In this document: piece by piece, positions 32,699-43,070 of the stretch
Layout of the letters: every line of letters begins with the position of its first letter
How positions within the stretch are numbered: position 1 is the first letter of the stretch
NCBI GenBank assembly: GCA_009746045.1
Contig: RPFO01000542.1
Location: 1,168,757-1,232,756, forward strand
Source: Mesostigma viride
Taxonomy: Eukaryota > Streptophyta > Mesostigmatophyceae > Mesostigmatales > Mesostigmataceae
Direction: 5' to 3'
DNA: 64,000 bases
Program-made: the position numbers and the translations under genes
Notes under the pieces: model-generated
What the model saw: only the letters and a program-made list of their open reading frames with translations
The model's database searches: none
What the model was told of the DNA's origin: nothing

Positions 32699-33479
32699 TC
32701 AAGTTTCGTTTAAGTGGCCAGCCGGAGCGGCTGCTTAGGTTTTAGCGGACAAGTGTTCGAAGCGCGTCATTGGTGAATTACTTGGGAACTTGGGTTTCCC
32801 CGCGAAACTCCAACCGCACGTTCAGATTTCCAAATCTCAAGTAAAGTTCGGCGCAACTTTCTGAACGGGGGCAGTTGACGAGCAGCATTCCTCCGGACGA
32901 ATGAATTGCGTTCCATACTTGCGCAAAATTTTGAAAGGTAGCTTGCGTGCAGCCCTACTAAAATTTGCGCGGACGTTCAGATTTCCAAATCTCAAGTAAA
33001 TTTCGGCGGAACTTTCTGAACGGGGGTAGTTGGCGGGCAGCGTTCCTCCAGACGAATGAAATGCGTTCCATACTAGCGCAAAATTTTGAAAGGTAGCTTG
33101 CGTGCAGCCCTACTAAAATTTGCGCGAAGTGTGGGACTGAAAATTCGTAACGGAAACTTTTTGGTAGTTGCCGTCACTTCCTTTTGTGCAAACGTGTGGG
33201 AGTGAAAATTCGTAACGGAAACTTTTTGGTAGTTGCCGTCACTTCATTTTGCGCGAGTGTTGGGCTGAAAATTCGTAACGGAAACTTTTTGGTAGTTGGC
33301 GTCACTTCCTTTGGTTCGACTTAAAATTCGCTGAAATTCGCTGAATTCGTACCGTAGCCTAATTTTTAGTACCTCGAAGTGACGGGGCACCTAAAAATTT
33401 GCCCACAAGTACACTTGGCAGCGCGCTCACTGGGAAAAATTGTACAGCCGCTCCGGCGGGCCACTTGAACGAATTGTAA
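32699..33479 (-). mobile_element. 781-bp MITE, copy 2, inverted relative to copy 1
   Basis: The reverse complement matches 12139-12920 throughout, including the terminal repeats and the internal tandem units. TTGA flanks both sides (32695-32698, 33480-33483), a 4-bp duplication of the same length as GCAT at copy 1. Confidence 0.8.
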
Positions 33480-33483
33480 TTGA

Positions 33484-34163
33484 GTGGGTGGTCCTTCACC
33501 TGTTCCGTGTCCCATCGAACATCGTTGAGATCATCCGCCAGTTCTATGAAGGGTCCCAAGCCCAGGTCCGTACCGCCGACGGCGTCACTCCGGCGTTCCC
33601 CCTGCACACCGGGGTGTGGCAGGGCTGTGTGCTCTCCCCATATCTATTCATCATTATGGTGGACTATATTATGCGGCGTGCACAAGCCCGCTTCGCCCGG
33701 GCGGAGGGGCGCCCGCCGGGGATCGAGGTCACGGAGTACGCCAGCTACGGCGTGGTTGACCCACCCTACCGCCTGAGCGATCTGATCTACGCTGATGACA
33801 CGACACTCGTGGAAACCCCAGAGTCAGCCCAACTGTGGCTAGACAGCTTATCACTGGAAGCGCGGGCGGTGGGGCTTATGATCAGCAAGAAAACGGAGGT
33901 CATGGCCATCGGCTTCCCTGCATGCTGGGATAGCCCCACCCACCCTCCTCTTGCTAGACGGCAGCCCCGTCCCCCCGGCGACTCGCTTCAAGCTCCTTGG
34001 CAGCTGGCTTCCCTCCACGGCCGACGACATCAACACCCGCATTGGCCAGGCCTGGGCGGCCCTCCGCCGCCTCGACAGGTTCTGGACCTGTCGCGACCTG
34101 AGTGAGCGACGCAAGCGCATTCTGTTCAAGGCCCTTGTCCTCAGCATCCTCCTTTATGGCTGC
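33484..34163 (+). pseudogene. LINE reverse transcriptase fragment, interrupted
   Basis: Reads EWVVLHLFRVPSNIVEII, GVWQGCVLSPYLFIIMVDYI (RT block 4), YRLSDLIYADDTTLV (active site YADD, about 33790) and KRILFKALVLSILLYGC (about 34110-34162). One frame shift lies near 33930. The next codons, EAWTLDQALSQQLDG, are found 9.45 kb away at 43618, so the 34163-43617 block is an insertion into this gene. The 5' end is truncated; no endonuclease domain is present. The type (RTE, L2 or another APE-bearing clade) cannot be set from this piece. Confidence 0.82.
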
Positions 34164-35361
34164 CTACGGCTTCGCAAGGCAACCCCTTTTTAATGCCTAA
34201 AAGTCCTATTTAAATAGGTATTCCTTGGTTTAAAAATGGATATTTAATTGTTTCCTTGAAAATTAATTAAATGGGAAGCCATACTATTTATTGTAGTGCC
34301 CTGGTGAGCCCTTTATTCTTCTGGCTTGGCTGTCGCCTGTCCCATTTCTTCTCCTCTAGCCTTATTTGTCAGGGGTGGCTGTTTGGGAGGTAAAAATTTC
34401 CCATCCCCCGCAGTGGGAAACTGAGAGCTCTGCCTGCGGTGCTCTCTTTATTGCGCGTGCAGGTGGCCAGGGTTGACTAGAATCGCATGGCCTTCTTGAG
34501 GATGTCGCGGCACTCGTCGATCACGTCCTGCACGACTTTGCGCGGGTCATCCCCGTGGTCCAGGTCCCTCTTGCGCTTGATGCCCACGTCCATGAACTGG
34601 TTGGCCACGTCGACGTATCTGTCCAGCAGCTCCTGCCTGCGCTCCTGGTAGGCGGCCTTCCACTTGGCGGCCTCGGCCTCGAACCTGTCCCTCTCCTGCT
34701 CTAGGTTGAACTTGTCCTTGTCGGCCTTCCTCTCGGTGGCCAGCTCGTCCTGGAAGTGCTGCTTGGCCTGGAACTTGAGCTCCTTGTGTATGGCGGTGAC
34801 CTGGGCCTGCGCGTCCTCCACCTTGGCGGCGTGCTCCTTGTTTGCCTGCACCAGCTCCTTTTGAAGCTTTGCTGCCTCCGCTCGCTCCTGCTCCGATACA
34901 GCGACCTTGCCCGCCAGGTCCTTCAAGAGGGCCACCTGCAGGTTGTGGTGCTGGTGGATGAGGGCCAGCTGCCTCTCCTGGTGCTCGGATACCACGGCCA
35001 GCAGGCGATTCTCCATCTCCTCGTCGCGAGCCTTGCCGTTGTCCACGTCCTGGGCGTAGATGCCCAGTGCCAGCTCGGCCACCTTGAGGGAGTCGCCCGC
35101 GAACAGCTCGCTGGCCACCTTCATGGCCACGGTAGCCATGTCGGGGTGGTACTGCACGGCCAACGCGAAGAGCAGCACCTTGGGTGCATAGGTACCAGCT
35201 ACCGGGCTGCGGCCATCCACCTCGCGAAGGGTGCAGTCCACTCCCTGCGACTCCAGCAGCTTAATGGTGATCTGCGTCCTGCCAGTCACCATAGCTCGCT
35301 CGACCATTTGCTTTTCGGACCGGCCACGTTTGAATAACTTGCTGAGGTTGCCAAATCCGGT
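34163..35361 (-). repeat. Left 1199-bp inverted-repeat arm
   Basis: Includes codons for the shared ~300-residue C-terminal half, then AATAAA on the minus strand (34447-34452). The inner limit is where ACCGGATTTGG stops matching. Confidence 0.85.
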
Positions 35362-36102
35362 CGTCCAGATGGGGTTCCCACTGGCCGCACGTCCCGGGTC
35401 GCGCACATTCTCGTCGAGGTGGCCCACATCCAGTTCGGTGTCGTTGTAGCTGACCATCCAGTAGTAGCACGCGATCCTGCGTAGCTCAATGACGAGCGCG
35501 GTGATCCGCTGCCACTTCTCCGGCTCCTGCCACTTGTCCGTCTCCTCCAGCGCGATCTCCAGGCACTTATACACTTTGTGCAGCGACTTCCTGATGACAC
35601 CGTATCTGGTGGCACCAAACAACTGCCGCTCCCGGCTGCCCTCCTTGCACGGGATGTCAGGGTCTGGTAGACAACTCGACATCCTAGTGTCACGGGTGTC
35701 TGGATTCCACACACTGCAATCACAGTGCAGTGGGGGACAACACCCAGGGAAACAATAAAGAAACAGAATGCAATAATAAGTAATAAACATTGGCAATACC
35801 AGGTGACAATAATAAAGAAAGCTCCATGACAGCGCCGACACCCGGCAAGAAACGATGGTGTGAAATCACAATTACCTGCAAGCCTTGAAGGCCACCAGGA
35901 GCTCCATCAGTGTGAGTCTGTCCCAATCAGAGCTGGAGCAACTCCAGACATGGCTTAGGGGGGCCAGGTCCAGAAAGGTATGGACCATTACCCTGGCCCA
36001 GGCAGCACCCCTCTGGGCCTGGTTGATTTTTAAAGGATCCCAGCCACTGATTTCACTTGCGCCGGGCTCCCAGTCAGCCACGTAGATCACCGCCGCGCTC
36101 AT
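34477..36102 (-). CDS. Unknown two-exon gene, coiled-coil C-terminal half shared with the right-hand gene
   Basis: Proposed exon 1 is 36102-35876 (start MSAAVIYVADWEPG), intron 35875-35714 (162 bp, GTAATT...TTGCAG), exon 2 35713-34477. Joining gives 1464 nt, an in-frame 487-residue protein; without splicing the first exon meets TAA at once. The unique N-terminal half includes ARVMVHTFLDLAPLSH and an alpha-helical stretch (LHKVYKCLEIALEETDKW). The shared half reads FGNLSKLFKRGRSEKQMVE, then LLESQGVDCTLREVDGRSPV, and a long charged coiled coil (VSEQERAEAAKLQKELVQ...RQELLDRYVDVANQFMDVG) ending DILKKAMRF. No family recognised; the layout (globular N-terminus, helical middle, coiled coil) recalls viral MSV199-type proteins only loosely. 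Confidence 0.6.
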
Positions 36103-36391
36103 GGCGAACGCGTCTCAAATACGGCCGATAATCACAAATCAGGCGCTTACGAGTTTTTCGCCGGTGTTGTGCGCAATGCCCTGGAACTAATTAGTAATGG
36201 GTTTGTGGTACCTCACACTAATGCCCAGAAACTGATTGATAATGTCAATAAACTAAAAGCACAGCCGGCGCAAATCGCTTTGTCAAATCCTGGTCAACAC
36301 AAGAGGCTCAACACACCAAGTGGCTTTAATACACCAATATGTATTTATTTATAGTAGTGCAGAAATACCTGTTAAGTGCAATTCAAGCGCT

Positions 36392-36590
36392 GTACCGGCG
36401 CCAGGTGGCGCTTTGGGCCGGCGCTAAGGCTGCCAGTCGCCAGTACCGGCGCAAAGTGGTACTGTTGGCCGGCGCTAAGGCTGCCAGTCGCCAGTACCGG
36501 CGCAAAGTGGTACTGTGGGCCGGCGCTAAGGCTGGCGTTCGGCGGTACCGGCGCCAGGTGGCGATTTGGGCCGGCGCTGGCCTGTCTGGC
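36392..36590 (+). repeat. Four ~51-bp tandem units
   Basis: TACCGGCGC recurs at 36392, 36444, 36495 and 36546. The unit is 17 codons long and open in one frame (YRRKVVLWAGAKAASR), so a coding role is possible but no gene around it is evident. Each unit also pairs GCCGGCGC with GCGCCGGT, giving strong local hairpins. Confidence 0.75.
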
Positions 36591-36867
36591 CTGCATGGAT
36601 GAAATTAACAATAAAACAAGTGAACCAATGCACCTCACCTTGGAATTTTGCAACCCTTCCTGTATGCTGTAAACACTGGCAAAGGTTTTAGTTGATGTCA
36701 AGATTGCTTTAAATTGTTATTCGGATTACTGCCGTCAGCGCCGGCACTCATAGCTTTGGACATTAAAATTTGGGTGAGAATTGTAATTGATCTGGAAATA
36801 ACAAGAAGGGTTGTCTACTGTTTACCCTGTTTATTTGACCCAGCCATAGCCTGTTGACACCTTCCTG

Positions 36868-36990
36868 CCGCCAGCGCCGGCCTGCTGGCCTGTTTATTTG
36901 ACCCAGCCACAGCTTTCCTGCCGCCAGCGCCGGCCTGCTGGCCTGTTTATTTGACCCAGCCACAGCGTTCCTGCCGCCAGCGCCGGAATT
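36868..36990. repeat. Two and a half 53-bp tandem units
   Basis: CCGCCAGCGCCGG at 36868, 36921 and 36974, with CTGGCCTGTTTATTTGACCC between. They lie directly upstream of the 417-codon ORF and may be part of its promoter region. Confidence 0.75.
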
Positions 36991-36999
36991 TTGTACTAA

Positions 37000-38253
37000 A
37001 TGGAAGACTCTTTGCCAATGAGATGGACCACCAATAGTGCCAGGGCAGTTGCAAGGCCCCCCTCCCCCCTGGGAGACTTGGCCAAGTTTGGGGGGATGGA
37101 GAGAAATGTCATATTTGAACAGCTTTTTGTGGTGCTAGGCCCGGCAGACTCCCTCATCTGGATGATGACATCCCACTCTATGTGGGAGGATGCCTGGCCA
37201 GCCTACAGGACTCTCTTTTTAACCACCTCAGGGCAGGATATGGACAGGAGAATCCTGCACCCCGTGTACGCGCATTACATGCATGGACCCGCGCGATCCT
37301 TTAACAACTGCGCCATCATCAAGATATGCGTGACAGATGAAGACCACGATATTGCGAAGAAGGATAGCGGCTGGACGGGGCCGCTGGGCGAGGTTGAGGT
37401 GTGGGATGAGGAAGATTCCGATATCCCTTGCCTGTGGGAGGTGACGGGTGTTCACACCGTCTTCCTGGATTACAGGCAGGTCAACGGGTACCTGAAGAGG
37501 AGGAAGGGGGTGAAGGGGGTGCTGCTCGAGCCAGCCGTTTACGTCAACGACGGCGACCACGTATCCTTCGATTACGCGGTGATGGGCGCGATTCTGCACA
37601 TGAACCGACGGAAGTTGGAGTACCCCTGCGACCTCTTTGCGGTCATGCGCAAACACGGCATCAAGACGCTCGACCCCGCAGAGGTGTCGAACCAGTGCAG
37701 GGAGCTGATGAGACAGCTTGTGTTTGCCTCCCAGGGCCACGTGGAGATCCGGGGGGCGCGGCACCTGGTCCTGGGCAGCTACGGCGCGTTTGGGGCGGAG
37801 GACCTGCTCAAGCAGGTCGACGGCAACCGTGCGATACGGTTTTTCTTCCCCCCGTCGACGTGTCTATCCACCACCACCCGCGTGATGGAGCAGCTGCTGG
37901 ATGGACGGGTCAAGCATGGCAGCGGCTGTCAGTTGGTGCTGTACGGGCACGAGGCACCCAATGCCTTGATGGAGAGCGTGATGAGTGGGCCGTTCCGCGA
38001 CCTCGTGCTGGTGGGCTTCGACGGGCTCGAGGTCAAGGTACCCTCCTCGACGATCACCCTGTTCCCGGTGGACGACCGACCGCAAGATCAAGCGATATTG
38101 CGGGTCTCCCGAGTGGTCAGGTCGCTTGTCGTCTACCTCCCCCCCGGAGTGAACCTCCGCGTCGGCGTCTCGGAGGTTGTGAGCGCGATCACGATCGACC
38201 GGGACGGGGCGGAGGACCGGTTCCCGCCCATCCTCAAGTTCCTGTTTGTCTAG
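37000..38253 (+). CDS. Unknown 417-residue protein
   Basis: Uninterrupted from ATG 37000 to TAG 38253; a long overlapping frame (37428-38363) is its shadow. No membrane segments. Visible pieces: IWMMTSHSMWEDAW near the N-terminus, CAIIKICVTDEDHD, an acidic segment EVEVWDEEDSDIPCLWEV, FDYAVMGAILHMNRRKLEYP, and a C-terminal region of alternating short hydrophobic strands (LVLVGFDGLEVKV, LRVSRVVRSLVVYLPPG). I do not recognise it. The only complete gene lying wholly in the unique centre of the element, it is the best candidate for an element-specific function. Codon use is GC-rich like the flanking paralogue, not like the AT-rich arm ends. Confidence 0.55.
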   Translation: MEDSLPMRWTTNSARAVARPPSPLGDLAKFGGMERNVIFEQLFVVLGPADSLIWMMTSHSMWEDAWPAYRTLFLTTSGQDMDRRILHPVYAHYMHGPARSFNNCAIIKICVTDEDHDIAKKDSGWTGPLGEVEVWDEEDSDIPCLWEVTGVHTVFLDYRQVNGYLKRRKGVKGVLLEPAVYVNDGDHVSFDYAVMGAILHMNRRKLEYPCDLFAVMRKHGIKTLDPAEVSNQCRELMRQLVFASQGHVEIRGARHLVLGSYGAFGAEDLLKQVDGNRAIRFFFPPSTCLSTTTRVMEQLLDGRVKHGSGCQLVLYGHEAPNALMESVMSGPFRDLVLVGFDGLEVKVPSSTITLFPVDDRPQDQAILRVSRVVRSLVVYLPPGVNLRVGVSEVVSAITIDRDGAEDRFPPILKFLFV

Positions 38254-38374
38254 AGGGTCTTGCAGTGGCCCTCGGCGCGCATCACCTCATTGATGCACCG
38301 CCCATCTTTGTCCACCAACCAACCCAGTACCCTACCGAACGTGTCGTTCGGATGACAGCGTAGTTCCAGAATTT

Positions 38375-39451
38375 TTGTGTTGGTGTCGCGTCACCCCAGC
38401 GTCCCTGGCCAGGTCCCACGTGCCCTCGTGCGTGGCATCCCTCCGCCAAGATTACTTCGGCCTGGTGCCCTTCGATGAGCTGCCCCCGGAATGCAAGGAG
38501 TTTGCTGATGAGTACGAGTTCCGCACGTTCAAGGGTTGTGATTGCTTGATTCCCTTTGACAAGGCCACCGGATTTGGCAACCTCAGCAAGTTATTCAAAC
38601 GTGGCCGGTCCGAAAAGCAAATGGTCGAGCGAGCTATGGTGACTGGCAGGACGCAGATCACCATTAAGCTGCTGGAGTCGCAGGGAGTGGACTGCACCCT
38701 TCGCGAGGTGGATGGCCGCAGCCCGGTAGCTGGTACCTATGCACCCAAGGTGCTGCTCTTCGCGTTGGCCGTGCAGTACCACCCCGACATGGCTACCGTG
38801 GCCATGAAGGTGGCCAGCGAGCTGTTCGCGGGCGACTCCCTCAAGGTGGCCGAGCTGGCACTGGGCATCTACGCCCAGGACGTGGACAACGGCAAGGCTC
38901 GCGACGAGGAGATGGAGAATCGCCTGCTGGCCGTGGTATCCGAGCACCAGGAGAGGCAGCTGGCCCTCATCCACCAGCACCACAACCTGCAGGTGGCCCT
39001 CTTGAAGGACCTGGCGGGCAAGGTCGCTGTATCGGAGCAGGAGCGAGCGGAGGCAGCAAAGCTTCAAAAGGAGCTGGTGCAGGCAAACAAGGAGCACGCC
39101 GCCAAGGTGGAGGACGCGCAGGCCCAGGTCACCGCCATACACAAGGAGCTCAAGTTCCAGGCCAAGCAGCACTTCCAGGACGAGCTGGCCACCGAGAGGA
39201 AGGCCGACAAGGACAAGTTCAACCTAGAGCAGGAGAGGGACAGGTTCGAGGCCGAGGCCGCCAAGTGGAAGGCCGCCTACCAGGAGCGCAGGCAGGAGCT
39301 GCTGGACAGATACGTCGACGTGGCCAACCAGTTCATGGACGTGGGCATCAAGCGCAAGAGGGACCTGGACCACGGGGATGACCCGCGCAAAGTCGTGCAG
39401 GACGTGATCGACGAGTGCCGCGACATCCTCAAGAAGGCCATGCGATTCTAG
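38375..39451 (+). CDS. Unknown gene, paralogue of the left-hand gene with a different N-terminus
   Basis: The frame opens near 38375 at a TTG, without an upstream ATG; the first part (YFGLVPFDELPPECKEFADE, then TFKGCDCLIPFDKATGFG) is unique to this copy. From 38567 the protein is the same ~300-residue C-terminal half as in the left gene, ending DILKKAMRF at 39451. A missing 5' exon is likely, since the left gene needs one. A YFGLVPFDELPPE-type start could follow an acceptor such as CCGCCAAG near 38450. It reads outward toward the element end with AATAAA 25 bases after the stop. Function unknown. Confidence 0.5.
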   Translation: MCWCRVTPASLARSHVPSCVASLRQDYFGLVPFDELPPECKEFADEYEFRTFKGCDCLIPFDKATGFGNLSKLFKRGRSEKQMVERAMVTGRTQITIKLLESQGVDCTLREVDGRSPVAGTYAPKVLLFALAVQYHPDMATVAMKVASELFAGDSLKVAELALGIYAQDVDNGKARDEEMENRLLAVVSEHQERQLALIHQHHNLQVALLKDLAGKVAVSEQERAEAAKLQKELVQANKEHAAKVEDAQAQVTAIHKELKFQAKQHFQDELATERKADKDKFNLEQERDRFEAEAAKWKAAYQERRQELLDRYVDVANQFMDVGIKRKRDLDHGDDPRKVVQDVIDECRDILKKAMRF

Positions 39452-39765
39452 TCAACCCTGGCCACCTGCACGCGCAATAAAGAGAGCACCGCAGGCAGAG
39501 CTCTCAGTTTCCCACTGCGGGGGATGGGAAATTTTTACCTCCCAAACAGCCACCCCTGACAAATAAGGCTAGAGGAGAAGAAATGGGACAGGCGACAGCC
39601 AAGCCAGAAGAATAAAGGGCTCACCAGGGCACTACAATAAATAGTATGGCTTCCCATTTAATTAATTTTCAAGGAAACAATTAAATATCCATTTTTAAAC
39701 CAAGGAATACCTATTTAAATAGGACTTTTAGGCATTAAAAAGGGGTTGCCTTGCGAAGCCGTAGG
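38567..39765 (+). repeat. Right 1199-bp inverted-repeat arm
   Basis: Mirror of the left arm; AATAAA at 39476-39481. Absence of visible differences implies recent formation or ongoing gene conversion. Confidence 0.85.
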
Positions 39766-39815
39766 ATGCTCCCCAAAAGTGCCACAGCCGGCCAAGAACC
39801 CCATTCTGACGTGAA
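39766..39815. other. 50-bp junction between two insertions
   Basis: Sequence not found elsewhere in the window; separates the 1199-bp arm from the 547-bp arm. Confidence 0.4.
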
Positions 39816-40362
39816 GCCAACTTTTTCCTAATCCAACCCCCTTTCAGGGCCCCAGAAGCACCTGACAGGGTCCCAGGATACTATTTATTAACACCTGGGC
39901 TGCATTTCTCAGCACCTGAGGGAGACCCAGCCAGAAACCCGTCTCAACCCCTGAGAATACCCCCAACCCTGGTTATTTCCAGGGGGTGGGGATATAATAT
40001 AAATAAACTGAATAAAGTTAGTACATTTATTACCCCCCTGTACACCCGGCAGAGTGCCACGTGTCCCCATCTGATTGGCTGGTTTATATGCCCAATATAA
40101 CCAGGGTAGAAATAGGCTTCGCCCTGTGGATCCTAACGTAAAAAAGCCCCCATCACCTTGGTGGTGACAGGGGCTGTTAGGTTTTGACACCGGCTGTATT
40201 CTGGTACTTCAAACTTTGACAGGGTATTTAGCCAGGGAAAATAATATCTAAAGCTACTATAAGTATCTTTAAGAATATCCAGGATGCTCCCGGCACCACC
40301 AGGGCGGATAATAAATATACCCCCCTGGTCCCAAGCCCGCTGGGTCCCTCCCAAAGATGGCC
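39816..40362. repeat. Left 547-bp arm of a perfect inverted repeat
   Basis: Pairs with 43071-43617 (coordinate sum 83433; GGATCC 40128 with 43300 and the CCCGCTGGG block checked). The inner end is ...GATGGCC. Contains a GCCCCCATCACC...GGTGACAGGGGC stem of its own. Confidence 0.88.
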
Positions 40363-43069
40363 TGTCAGGAATATGCCCCAATATGCCTGACAAGTCTAGC
40401 ACTTACTAATCTAGATAAAGTTCGGGTAGTCCGTAGTTAAGTCAGAACAACCTACAACGCCAGTATGACTGCGTAGAGCTCATGTTTGGCTACAACTTTG
40501 CCACTAGAATCACCTTGATCTGAGCTCTAGGTAGAAAGTTATGAGTCTTTTCATATATATGTGCCTGGTCACTATACGGCACTGTAGTACAATCCATGTC
40601 GTGTCATGTGGCGCATGGCCCATATAGGACAGGCGCCAATAATTCAATTCGTGGTACCTGGACCGTCAGCTAGGCGTACCTAATTCTGTCTGCCATGGTA
40701 CAACCATGATTTGCCAGCAGGCAGCATCTAGCACTGGTTAAGTGTTGCCTAGCTGTCATGTTAAGTTAATTATGTTGTGGTCCTGCCGACCAGCCATATA
40801 GGTGGTGGCTGGGCTACACGCCAGACATCTTTTCTGACCACCACTATTCTAGAAGATGGCACCTTTCAGCCATGGTGGTTGACAAAATATTTCCATCATG
40901 ACAAAGTCGTAAATGAGGTCATCATTATTAATGTAATATCAACAACCTCCCATGGTCACAGCATGACATTTTTGACATGGCATCGGAATGAGGGGGGTTG
41001 TGATCTTTCCAAATCGGGCAAATTTTTGCCTGGGCAGCATTTCGGCAAGAACTTTCGGAATTCTAATCCGTTGGTGCCACTCAACATGTCCACGGAATCA
41101 GCATCAAATTGCGCATCTATTGAACCAAGTCCGGCGTCATTCCGTGGAGTATTGCGTCGGCTACGAATTTTCTTGCGGCAGGCCCTGTTTGCTCCGAATT
41201 TCGACCTTAAACGACCTCTTGCATGAGCTTCACTAAACATTCAGATTTCTACATTGTCGGCACTTGGGCGCAGCGGTTCACGCTTTATTTTATTACCCTG
41301 GGTGACTACCGGTTGCCAGCCGTGACCAGCCTTGCAAAGCCCAAGACCCCTTTGTTCTTCTGAGAATACAACGAGCTTGATGGCGCCTATATAAAGCGAC
41401 CACAAATGTTTTAAACGGTGGGCCACCTTCCAGGCGACATGGGGTTTCTTTTTCCTAGTTCCAGCCAAGCATTATTCAGATTTTTTGCCAGTCGCCATGG
41501 TTTGGAAGCACCATCGTACATGAGCAGCTATGCACGGACCACTACAACGGCATCAACTACAATGCTCCATCCCACGTCGGTGCGGGGAAATCTTGCAGCA
41601 TCCACCTGGTTCTCCTCTCGCACCCTTGGCTTTTCTTCAATGGGAAACAGCTCGTTTAAATGCCGCTCGCCAGCCGCAGCAGCCGTCATTAGTTAAGTGG
41701 CCAGTGACAGCCAACTGCCGCACGCAGCCGTAGTGCAGTACCCAGCACGCGCCATACAGCATGATAGGATATAGTAGCAGCAGTCAGCCACACACCACAG
41801 CCTGACTCGCTTGTGGTAGTTGTTGCAACCAGCTGCAGATACCTACCAGCACCCCATCAGCATGGCAGCACACAGTCGCAGCAGCCAGCAACACACAGCA
41901 GCCTGATCAGCTCTTAGTAGTAGTTGCAGCCAGCTGCACGTACCTGCCAGCCAAATCGCCACTTCAGACCAGCATCAATGCCACCAGCCAGCAGTACGCA
42001 GCCGTCTAGTCAGCGGTTAGTAGTCACTGCAGCTAGGTGCCTGTAGCTGCTCACACCCACTGCGGTCGTCGCCAGCTCCTGATAAATGATTCCAGAGCGA
42101 CTCCTGCCATTACCAGCTTTTACGTCCACGATTTCTGCTGATTATTACTCCAAGGGGGGCACCCTTCCAGGGGCATCTACACACGGGGCCGAGCTGGATC
42201 CAGTCCTTGTTTTTTCCCAGTATTTCTACGTGACCTGGGGCACCCTGTTCTTCACCTGGCGCACTCCCAGGGCCACTTGGGGGCCATGTGACCCTTAGCT
42301 CCAACTGCTACTCTTGCCTATTTCTCCTTTCAGCATGACCGGGTTAGCCGTGTAAGGGGGGGAGAGCTTGGGTTTCTTTATACCCGACTACCCTCACTAT
42401 CCATGTGTTACTTGCCAGGGGGGGTGAGCTTGTATACGGCATTTGGTGCAAGGGGCATGTCAGGAATATGCCCCAATATGCCTGACAAGTCTAGCACTTA
42501 CTAATCTAGATAAAGTTCGGGTAGTCCGTAGTTAAGTCAGAACAACCTACAACGCCAGTATGACTGCGTAGAGCTCATGTTTGGCTACAACTTTGCCACT
42601 AGAATCACCTTGATCTGAGCTCTAGGTAGAAAGTTATGAGTCTTTTCATATATATGTGCCTGGTCACTATACGGCACTGTAGTACAATCCATGTCGTGTC
42701 ATGTGGCGCATGGCCCATATAGGACAGGCGCCAATAATTCAATTCGTGGTACCTGGACCGTCAGCTAGGCGTACCTAATTCTGTCTGCCATGGTACAACC
42801 ATGATTTGCCAGCAGGCAGCATCTAGCACTGGTTAAGTGTTGCCTAGCTGTCATGTTAAGTTAATTATGTTGTGGTCCTGCCGACCAGCCATATAGGTGG
42901 TGGCTGGGCTACACGCCAGACATCTTTTCTGACCACCACTATTCTAGAAGATGGCACCTTTCAGCCATGGTGGTTGACAAAATATTTCCATCATGACAAA
43001 GTCGTAAATGAGGTCATCATTATTAATGTAATATCAACAACCTCCCATGGTCATAGCATGACATTTTTG
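40363..43069 (+). mobile_element. Non-coding LTR element (LARD/TRIM-like) in the centre of the inverted repeat
   Basis: Direct repeats 40363-40977 and 42458-43069 start TGTCAGGAATATGCC; the first ends ...TTTTTGACA, so TGTCA/TGACA forms the terminal inverted repeat. TGGCATCGGAATGAGG follows as a possible primer-binding site, and CAAGGGGCA precedes the right LTR as a polypurine-like tract. The LTRs differ at about one position (GGTCACAGC / GGTCATAGC), so insertion is recent. The internal 1.5 kb has no domain; it contains a degenerate ~125-bp repeat (CAGCAACACACAGCAGCCTGA, about 41785-41950). The right LTR lacks the last three bases. Confidence 0.72.
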
Positions 43070-43070
43070 G

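Larger units (their letters stand above)
34163..39765. mobile_element. 5.6-kb element with 1199-bp terminal inverted repeats and unknown genes
   Basis: Left arm 34163-35361 and right arm 38567-39765 are inverted copies, apparently identical (paired coordinates sum to 73928 throughout where checked). Each arm begins at CCTACGGCTTCGCAAGG and holds the 3' half of a gene, its stop, an AATAAA signal and about 280 bases of AT-rich end. The unique centre (35362-38566) supplies two different 5' halves and one complete 417-codon ORF. No clear target duplication is seen. It resembles no element class I can name; a DNA-virus-like or large-TIR transposon origin is only a guess. Confidence 0.7.

Noticed and set aside
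37428-38363. 311-codon frame overlapping the 417-codon ORF
   Set aside because: Shifted frame over the same bases, R/G/P-rich composition typical of a shadow frame; the 417-codon frame has the more protein-like composition.
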